Of a stretch of DNA of 14,379 nucleotides, positions 7,333 to 12,897 are shown one piece after another; position 1 is the first letter of the stretch, and every line of letters begins with the position of its first letter. Below the pieces are notes generated by a model. That model was given only the letters and a program-made list of their open reading frames with translations, was not told where the DNA came from and searched no databases. A program made the translations under genes and the position numbers. The stretch is from Victivallales bacterium (GTDB lineage: Bacteria; Verrucomicrobiota; Lentisphaeria; Victivallales; JAADHT01), in contig JAFGFR010000023.1 of the NCBI GenBank assembly GCA_016930955.1, positions 1 through 14,379 on the forward strand, read 5' to 3'.

Positions 7333-8448
7333 TCACCGGTGTGAGATGCCTGCCTTTATGAATGCCAGGTAGTTTTGTATCACCGTTTCCGGGGGGCTGC
7401 TGTCGAATGGGCCTGCCGTAGGGGAGAGAATGAAGGGCCTCCCAGAGGTTTCATCGAGTATCGAGCGCACTTCTTGTGCCATCTCGGCAGGAGTCATTGA
7501 GCGAAAGCAGTCGTACTGGATGTTGCCGATGATGGCTATTTCGTCCCCGAGGGTTTCGAATGCCTGAGAGAGAGTGCAGTTTCCTGTGGGGGGAGCCTCT
7601 ATGGTGTGGAGTGCATCTGGTCTCATCTCGAGGAAGTCAGGAAGTATTTCTCTGATCTGTCCGTGGTAGTGCTGGATGGTTTTTTTCCCATGGGACCGCA
7701 CGAGCGAGACAAGTTCGGATGCGTAGGGGACGATCCATCTTCTGAAGGTTTCCCTGCTGACCATGGGAGGCGAGGCCAGCTCGCTGCCGACAAGGAAATA
7801 GACATCGGCGAGATCCCTTTCAAGGCAGTAGTTGTATATTATTCTGAAATGCTCCATCAGCCTGTCGAAAAAACTGGTGACCAGCTTGTCGTGTGTCAGC
7901 GACCAAATCGGGTATTCGTTCAGGCTGGCTGAATGATAGAGCAATCCGACGGGCTCGCCGATGTCCAGCATCATCGCGCCGGAGTGTTCCGGGAATTCCT
8001 TTTTCTCCCGCAGGTAAGACGGGAGGGCTTTGGAAAGGCATTCCTCGATCCGTTCTCTGCCTGTGTTGAGAGGGAGGGAGCAGAAGAACTCCAAATCGGA
8101 GTCGTTCTCGACGAAACGGCAAATCTCAGTGCGCCCGTCCTTCGATTTTTTTCCTGAGAAGAGCCTCCTTCCCTTGTATTCTATTGTTCTGCCGTCGAAC
8201 TCCCATCCGCCGTCATTGCGGCATTCATTCCTGCAGACCACATCTTCCCCGAAGACTGGCACTCCAAGGGTGCGGCGGTCCAGCATCACCGTGTGCTTGA
8301 CAGCTTCTTCCCATACCGGCCTGTAGCACGGCAGGCTCATTACATCGGCATAGAAATCCAGATGATGGTATGGGAAAAGCAGCCAAATCGGCACACGGTC
8401 GCAGTGCTCACGGTTAAGGACGGCGAAGAGACGCTCCCTGTTGGTCAT
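7333..8448 (-). CDS. Uroporphyrinogen decarboxylase superfamily protein (not HemE)
   Basis: This 371-residue protein opens with MTNRERLFAVLNRE and DRVPIW, the usual opening of UroD-superfamily proteins. Later come HYHG (His260, His262), an EAPPTGN stretch and GDEIAIIGNI. It differs from true HemE in lacking the N-terminal porphyrinogen-binding signature, and fits the group that includes corrinoid methyltransferases of the MtaA and CmuA type. In those enzymes zinc is held by His-x-Cys and a later Cys. Here the matching sites read His-x-His (260-262) and Thr-Ala (344-345), so zinc-thiolate methyl transfer is doubtful. It is the last gene of the operon: its ATG lies one base past the stop of the oxidoreductase, implying coupled translation. 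A decarboxylase, lyase or methyltransferase role in catabolism is inferred; the reaction is unknown. Confidence 0.8.
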   Translation of the reverse strand: MTNRERLFAVLNREHCDRVPIWLLFPYHHLDFYADVMSLPCYRPVWEEAVKHTVMLDRRTLGVPVFGEDVVCRNECRNDGGWEFDGRTIEYKGRRLFSGKKSKDGRTEICRFVENDSDLEFFCSLPLNTGRERIEECLSKALPSYLREKKEFPEHSGAMMLDIGEPVGLLYHSASLNEYPIWSLTHDKLVTSFFDRLMEHFRIIYNYCLERDLADVYFLVGSELASPPMVSRETFRRWIVPYASELVSLVRSHGKKTIQHYHGQIREILPDFLEMRPDALHTIEAPPTGNCTLSQAFETLGDEIAIIGNIQYDCFRSMTPAEMAQEVRSILDETSGRPFILSPTAGPFDSSPPETVIQNYLAFIKAGISHR

Positions 8449-8449
8449 G

Positions 8450-9817
8450 TCAGGGCTGCCTTTTAACGATGTCCTTCTGCAGGACTATTGCGCCGGATTT
8501 CCTTAGGGTGTCCTGGAGCTTTCCGATGCTGATGTTTCTCGGGGAGGACTTGGATTCCACAGCCATCGCGGCGGCGGCACCTGCGGCCTCACCCTCGATC
8601 ATGCACTGCGGCATGACCCTCAGCGAACCCAGGGCCACGTGTGTGCATGATATGCATCTTCCCGCGACCAGGAGGTTTGAGACGTTTTTCGGCAGCAGTG
8701 CGCGGTATGGTATCTGGTACTTGAAGCCTTTGGGCGGGTTCCAGGTCTCGGAGTCCATCCCCGGGCCTGTGCAGTTGTGGACATCTATGAAGAACGACCC
8801 GTAGCCTATGCTGTCGTCGAAATCCCGCTGGGCCATCAGGTCCTGCTCGGTTATGACATACTCGCCGACTATCCTGCGGGACTCGCGCGTGCCTATCATA
8901 GCCGCGCAGTGGCTCATCCAGCAGCCCTCCATCCCTGGCACGTACTTGCGGTAGACATCCACGGTGTGGAAGGCCTGCCTGCGCCCCTCGATCGTGGCGA
9001 ATGTCAGGTCCTCCATCCGAGTGCAGTCCTTGCCGAAGATGTGTGTGAAGTTTATCCCGAGCTGATCCGGCCGGGTGGGCGTGTGCCACCAGCCCATTAT
9101 GCCGTCCTGGAACGGCTCCATGTCGCCATTGTCCTGCGCCTCTTTCCAGAGCTTGTGCAGCTTGTACTTGTTGGAGTCGCCGTATTTCACCGGATATTCT
9201 TTTTCCCTGAAGTGGTGCACCTTCTGGAAGTCCACGCCGCCGATCTGGAACATCAGGGTCATCGGCTGTGTGGCACCGTCGTCTGCCCTTCCCTTCTCGA
9301 AGGGTGCCCCGGCGCGCGCGGCCACGTCCGCGTCACCGGTGGCGTCAATTACGATTTTCGCTGCCACAGCCTCCCTCCCGTTCTTGCTCTGGATCACCAC
9401 GGCACGGATATTGCCGTCCTCCACGACCACGTCCGAGAACTGCGTGTAATACAGGATATTGATCTTCTCCTTCAGGAACATCTCCTCGAGCACGAGCTTC
9501 AACGCCTCGACCTCGAAGTCGAAGGATCTCTCGTCGTAGGCGCCGTATCCTCTGGCGGAGACGGAACGCGCGAACTCGTCGCATATCCCGCCGACGACCC
9601 TGAACTCGCCTCCCCACGAGCAGTACTGGCAGATGTGGCCGTGCAGTCCGCTGGTGGCGATGCCGCCGAGACAGTTCGTCTGCTCGACAACGGTCACGTC
9701 CAGCCCCTGCCTTGCCGCCGACAACGCCGCAGCTACCCCCGCAGGGCCTCCCCCCACTACCAGCACGTCAGTCTCACGGACCACCGGGATACTCTCCTTC
9801 AACTCGATAGCTCTCAT
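8450..9817 (-). CDS. FAD-dependent oxidoreductase (FAD_oxidored family)
   Basis: This is a 455-residue flavoprotein. The N-terminal Rossmann motif is VLVVGGGPAGVAAALSA (Gly22, Gly24, Gly27), followed by VTVVEQ with Glu45 expected at the adenine ribose, then LGGIATSG typical of this family. KIVIDATGDADVAARAG is the second FAD-contact segment, and the C-terminal block NLLVAGRCISCTHVALGSLR closes the FAD site. These features match the FAD-dependent oxidoreductases of Pfam FAD_oxidored, many of unknown substrate and expanded in PVC-group bacteria. No signal peptide is seen, so it should be cytoplasmic. The start codon overlaps the stop of the IclR-type gene (ATGA, 9814-9817) and has AAGGAG about nine bases upstream. 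It probably oxidises the compound that the UroD-like partner then acts on, or the reverse. That pairing is inferred from the operon alone. Confidence 0.87.
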   Translation of the reverse strand: MRAIELKESIPVVRETDVLVVGGGPAGVAAALSAARQGLDVTVVEQTNCLGGIATSGLHGHICQYCSWGGEFRVVGGICDEFARSVSARGYGAYDERSFDFEVEALKLVLEEMFLKEKINILYYTQFSDVVVEDGNIRAVVIQSKNGREAVAAKIVIDATGDADVAARAGAPFEKGRADDGATQPMTLMFQIGGVDFQKVHHFREKEYPVKYGDSNKYKLHKLWKEAQDNGDMEPFQDGIMGWWHTPTRPDQLGINFTHIFGKDCTRMEDLTFATIEGRRQAFHTVDVYRKYVPGMEGCWMSHCAAMIGTRESRRIVGEYVITEQDLMAQRDFDDSIGYGSFFIDVHNCTGPGMDSETWNPPKGFKYQIPYRALLPKNVSNLLVAGRCISCTHVALGSLRVMPQCMIEGEAAGAAAAMAVESKSSPRNISIGKLQDTLRKSGAIVLQKDIVKRQP

Positions 9818-10572
9818 TTCCTTTCTCTCCTTATTTTATTGTCCTTGTTGATGTTAACCATCTCTTCCTCTATCTTGGCGGCAGTGCCGAGCAGCAACCC
9901 CACGCATTCCCTTTCGGCCTTCGTCCCCATCTTCCCGGAAATCCCCGCCGCCGCATACGCCGGCTCACCGATCTTGACCGCGACCGAGACCGTACCCGCA
10001 GCTTCAACACACGCATACCCACAGTTGCGAACTTCGCAAAGTTTCCCGAGTAGACTCTCGACACTGTCGAAACCCTCCATTTCCCCTCTGCCCCCGTAAA
10101 GCTCGCGTACCGTATCCTCCGGCTGCTGAGCAAGCAATATCATCCCAAGACTCGAACGGGTGGCAGGATAAAGACGCGTACGCCCTATGCCCTCGGCAAA
10201 CGGCGTCCCGGGAGCATGATGAAGCAGATAACACACCTTGTCGCGCCAAAGCACCCCGAGCGCGATCAGATGCCCGAGACTCTCCAGCATTTCAAGATGC
10301 GGCAAGGCCACACGGAAAAGCCCCGAGGCGTAAAGACTCTGCGCAGCAAGCACATGCATCCCCGCTCCAGGAGCATATCGCCTCGAACTCGTACGGTACA
10401 CGATCCCAAGATGAGACAAGGTCTTCAATAGCCTGTTGACTCGCGTCTTCTCCATCCCAAGCTCACACGACAGCTCAAGGCACGACACCGGCCCGGCGCT
10501 CACAGCCAATTGCTGCAGCACCGCTATACCGTCCTCCAATCCCTTCACTGGTTGCGCAGGTTTCCTTTCCAT
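9814..10572 (-). CDS. IclR-family transcriptional regulator
   Basis: This 252-residue protein has the IclR layout. An N-terminal winged helix-turn-helix at about residues 10-72 includes VSCLELSCELGMEKTRVNRL, LKTLSHLGIVYR and then the wing RRYAPG. The C-terminal effector-binding domain spans about 85-235, with HLEMLESLGH, ATRSSLGMILLA and the Cys-containing EVRNCGYA with VSVAVKI. IclR proteins bind palindromic operators and respond to small organic acids or sugar derivatives. The gene is first in an operon with the FAD oxidoreductase and UroD-like genes. A perfect palindrome covers its own -10 box and first base of the start codon, strongly suggesting autoregulation. No Shine-Dalgarno precedes the ATG and the predicted transcript starts almost at it, so the message may be leaderless. 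The effector is unknown. Confidence 0.9.
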   Translation of the reverse strand: MERKPAQPVKGLEDGIAVLQQLAVSAGPVSCLELSCELGMEKTRVNRLLKTLSHLGIVYRTSSRRYAPGAGMHVLAAQSLYASGLFRVALPHLEMLESLGHLIALGVLWRDKVCYLLHHAPGTPFAEGIGRTRLYPATRSSLGMILLAQQPEDTVRELYGGRGEMEGFDSVESLLGKLCEVRNCGYACVEAAGTVSVAVKIGEPAYAAAGISGKMGTKAERECVGLLLGTAAKIEEEMVNINKDNKIRRERK

Positions 10573-10591
10573 ATTGCTAAAATAGCAATAT
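10571..10591. promoter_or_regulatory. Perfect palindrome, candidate IclR-type autoregulatory operator
   Basis: ATATTGCTA (10571-10579) and TAGCAATAT (10583-10591) are perfect 9-base inverted arms around AAA. The site overlaps the -10 region of the iclR-type promoter and the first bases of its start codon (10570-10572), so a bound protein would block transcription initiation. Confidence 0.65.
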
Positions 10592-10606
10592 ATTTCGCAA
10601 TGTCAA
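10579..10606 (-). promoter_or_regulatory. Promoter of the iclR-type operon
   Basis: On the minus strand a consensus TTGACA (10601-10606) is followed after 16 bases by TATTTT (10579-10584, four of six). Only six bases separate this -10 from the ATG, so transcription would start at or next to the start codon. Confidence 0.6.
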
Positions 10607-10816
10607 GGGATATTTTTAGGATAATATCCACCACCACCCACCTATTCAGACACCGTATCGATTTGGAGACCCGGTTTCGATTTGGATTTGATCACCCAAC
10701 GAGTGCTCGATAATCTTCTGATACAACAGTCCATTCAATTATGAGAGGATCAGCAAATCTCAAAATTGACAGTTAACATATTTACGGCTCACCGCCTACG
10801 AATTTCCTTGCGGGTG

Positions 10817-10845
10817 TTGCAATTTCCTTTTTGTCGGTTTATATA
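10817..10845 (+). promoter_or_regulatory. Candidate promoter for the NusG-type gene
   Basis: TTGCAA (10817-10822) and TATATA (10840-10845) are 17 bases apart. If used, the transcript has a leader of about 170 bases that includes repeat copy 3. Confidence 0.4.
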
Positions 10846-10919
10846 TGCGTGGCGCTGGAATGCTGATGCGGCCGTGGCAGGAATAATTTTCGCAGCAATA
10901 TTGAGGAATTAGCTTCAGG

Positions 10920-10987
10920 ACTCCGTGTGAACCGCGTTGGGAGCGCAGGCGCGGCAGACGGCCACGTGTAGTTTTGAAATCGGCTTT
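10920..10987 (+). repeat. Repeat copy 3, with a 7-base insertion
   Basis: The core from ACTCCGTGTGAACCGCG to GGCGCGGC matches copy 1 (from 5518) with one change over about 36 bases. It then carries seven additional bases (AGACGGC) and resumes as CACGTGTAGTTTTGAAATCGGCT with few changes. The left arm is decayed, so the long hairpin of copy 1 is weakened here. The copy lies in the putative leader of the NusG-type gene. Confidence 0.75.
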
Positions 10988-11024
10988 GAGGTTTTTTCGA
11001 GTGAATATATCGAAGATAGACAAC

Positions 11025-11519
11025 ATGACATGGACACCGGTGCGGACCAAGCCCCGGCAAGAAAAAAAACTCGCAGAATACTGCGCGTCAAACTCCGTGG
11101 CGTGTTATTTGCCGCTAAGGAAAAGCCTCAGACGCTATAATCGGCGGACAGTGCAGCATCAGGTGCCAATGTTCCCGGGCTACGTCTTTTGCGCATTGGA
11201 CGAGGACAACTACAGGGTTCTGCTGATTTCCGGCACGGTGGTGTATCGTATCAACGTGAACGAGAACGAGGAGAAGCACCTGATACGGGACTTGGTGGCC
11301 TTGCGTGATTTCGAGGTCATGGCTGCCGAGAAGGAGGTTGTCATTCGTCCTGAATTGGTGCCGGGAGCTAGGATCAAGGTCAAAAGCGGCCCGCTAAAAG
11401 GAGTCTCGGGCGTGCTCGAGAAAAGAAAATCAGACATCCTGATAACCGTGGGCGTTGAGATCCTCGGACAGTCGGTGTCCACAAATATCGATATCGGCGA
11501 CGTGGATTTTGACGATTGA
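11025..11519 (+). CDS. NusG-type specialised transcription antitermination protein (NGN + KOW)
   Basis: This is a 164-residue protein from the ATG at 11025. The NGN domain opens with MTWTPVRTKPRQEKKLAEYC and contains VPMFPGYVFCAL, the P-x-F-P-G-Y-V/L-F segment shared by NusG, RfaH and UpxY. The C-terminal KOW segment reads VPGARIKVKSGPLKGVSGVL at about 112-131 and ends in beta strands. NusG paralogues travel with RNA polymerase and let it read through pauses and terminators, often in long polysaccharide operons. Its divergence from core NusG favours a specialised paralogue, although no polysaccharide locus is in view. The start is uncertain: the frame is open back into the repeat, and GTG 11001 has GAGG eight bases upstream, while ATG 11025 has only a weak site but matches the family N-terminus. 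tyrS follows after 90 bases. Confidence 0.82.
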   Translation: MTWTPVRTKPRQEKKLAEYCASNSVACYLPLRKSLRRYNRRTVQHQVPMFPGYVFCALDEDNYRVLLISGTVVYRINVNENEEKHLIRDLVALRDFEVMAAEKEVVIRPELVPGARIKVKSGPLKGVSGVLEKRKSDILITVGVEILGQSVSTNIDIGDVDFDD

Positions 11520-11545
11520 CGCGAGGACTTTGCGAATCTGAAACA

Positions 11546-11567
11546 CACGGAGTCTTGAAGTTGGCTT
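11546..11567 (+). repeat. Decayed trace of the repeat right arm (copy 4)
   Basis: CACGGAGTCTTGAAGTTGGCTT resembles the copy 1 right end CACGGGTAGTTTTGAAATTGGCTC after a short gap and a few substitutions. It lies between the NusG-type gene and tyrS, in the same orientation as the other copies. The match is short, so chance resemblance cannot be excluded. Confidence 0.4.
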
Positions 11568-11609
11568 GTAGGGAAAAAACCAAATGTGAATAAAGTGTGA
11601 TCGAGGCTT

Positions 11610-12896
11610 ATGGACATCTATGACGATTTCAAAAACCGTGGTCTGGTGTACCAGAGCACCGACGAGGTAAGGTTGAGTATGATGCTTTCCGGAGGAGGCG
11701 GCGTTTCTTTCTATGCCGGCTTCGACCCCACCGGGAACAGCCTGCACGTCGGTCATCTGCTGCCAGTGATGGCGATGCGCAGACTGCAGTGTGCAGGGCA
11801 TTGCCCGATCGTTCTTGTCGGCGGTGCGACCGCCCTCGTCGGCGACCCTTCCGGCAAGCAGGATGCACGGCCCATACTCAGCCGGGAGGAGGTCGCCGCA
11901 AACGCGGCGGCACTGAAAAGCCAGCTTGCCAAGTTCATTTCAGTCGAGTCCGGGAAGGCCGTCTTTGTCGATAACGCCGAATGGTTCTCGAGCATGGGTC
12001 TTCTCGATTTCCTCCGTGAGACTGCCAGCAGGTTCAGCGTCAGCAGGATGCTCGCCGCCGAGTCGGTCAAACAACGCCTCGATACAGGACTCTCCTACCT
12101 CGAGTTCAGCTATATGCTCCTCCAGGCCTACGACTATTACCATCTGAACAAACATCACGGTTGCGTGCTTCAGATAGGCGGCCAGGACCAATGGGGCAAC
12201 ATCGTCGCCGGTGTGGAGCTAGTGAGGAAGCTTTCCGGCTCGGAGGTGGCCGCTTTGACCTTCCCGCTTCTGACAGACAGCTCCGGGGCGAAATTCGGCA
12301 AGACGGCGGCAGGCGCAGTCTGGCTGGATCCCTCGAGGACCTCGGTGTTCGACTACTACCAGTTCTGGCGAAACTGCGACGACTCCGAGACCGGCAGGCT
12401 ACTGAGGCTATTCACCGACTTGCCACTGGACGAGATCGCAAGTATCGAGGGACTCGAGCCGCCCAGGATCAACCGCGCCAAGGAAATCCTCGCATACGAG
12501 GCCACCGCTCTGGCCCACGGTCATGCTGAGGCCACGAAAGTATATCTGGCCGCAGGATCTAAATTCGGCTTCGCTGACAGCAAGGGTGAGATCGAGACAT
12601 CCAGCGCCGTCGCGAAGGTGGACATCGGCAAGGAATCTCCCGAGGATCTTCCCGGACATGACGTTTGCAGGGAGGAGCTTCAACCGGAAGGAAAATGGAT
12701 CGTCCAGATACTCAGCGACTCAGGACTGACATCTTCCAACAGTGAAGCCAGGAGACTCATCCTCGGCGGCGGTGTCTCGCTCGATGGAAAACGAATCTCG
12801 GATGTCAACCGCAAAATCAAAACCAACGACTTCAACAACGGGTACGCGATACTCAAGGCCGGGAAAAAGCACCTCCGAAGACTACACCTGGTATGA
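11610..12896 (+). CDS. tyrS: Tyrosyl-tRNA synthetase
   Basis: This 428-residue class I synthetase charges tRNA-Tyr with tyrosine in the cytoplasm. YAGFDPTGNSLHVGHLLPVM carries the HIGH-type motif (His46-Val-Gly-His49). GGQDQWGNIVAG at about 190-201 is the TyrRS tyrosine and ATP site segment. KFGKT (228-232) is the TyrRS form of KMSKS. VGGATALVGDPSGK near 70-83 is also typical. The C-terminal 60 or so residues form an S4-like RNA-binding domain (SNSEARRLILGGGVSLDGK). Length fits bacterial TyrRS. GAGG lies three bases before the ATG. No T-box leader is visible in the 90-base spacer. The stop codon ends one base from the stop codon of the convergent xylulokinase, leaving no room for a terminator between them. 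Confidence 0.97.
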   Translation: MDIYDDFKNRGLVYQSTDEVRLSMMLSGGGGVSFYAGFDPTGNSLHVGHLLPVMAMRRLQCAGHCPIVLVGGATALVGDPSGKQDARPILSREEVAANAAALKSQLAKFISVESGKAVFVDNAEWFSSMGLLDFLRETASRFSVSRMLAAESVKQRLDTGLSYLEFSYMLLQAYDYYHLNKHHGCVLQIGGQDQWGNIVAGVELVRKLSGSEVAALTFPLLTDSSGAKFGKTAAGAVWLDPSRTSVFDYYQFWRNCDDSETGRLLRLFTDLPLDEIASIEGLEPPRINRAKEILAYEATALAHGHAEATKVYLAAGSKFGFADSKGEIETSSAVAKVDIGKESPEDLPGHDVCREELQPEGKWIVQILSDSGLTSSNSEARRLILGGGVSLDGKRISDVNRKIKTNDFNNGYAILKAGKKHLRRLHLV

Positions 12897-12897
12897 T

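Larger units (their letters stand above)
10592..11024. other. Gene-free divergent spacer with promoters, short repeats and repeat copy 3
   Basis: This spacer separates the iclR-type operon from the NusG-type gene. It holds the iclR -35 box and a second inverted pair beside it, GGATATT (10608-10614) and AATATCC (10623-10629). Two copies of AATTTCCTT lie exactly 20 bases apart (10801-10809, 10821-10829), next to a candidate promoter. Repeat copy 3 ends the stretch. CGATTTGGA also occurs twice near 10660-10690. No open frame here has a ribosome binding site or recognisable product. Confidence 0.55.

Noticed and set aside
8777..10099. Plus-strand 440-residue open frame
   Set aside because: It is antisense to the FAD oxidoreductase and IclR-type genes. 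It lacks a recognisable fold and arises from high-GC codon structure.
5401..11567. CRISPR array
   Set aside because: The repeat copies are kilobases apart, uneven in length and not separated by regular spacers.
11520..11609. T-box leader upstream of tyrS
   Set aside because: The 90-base spacer is too short and shows no T-box sequence or terminator-antiterminator pair.
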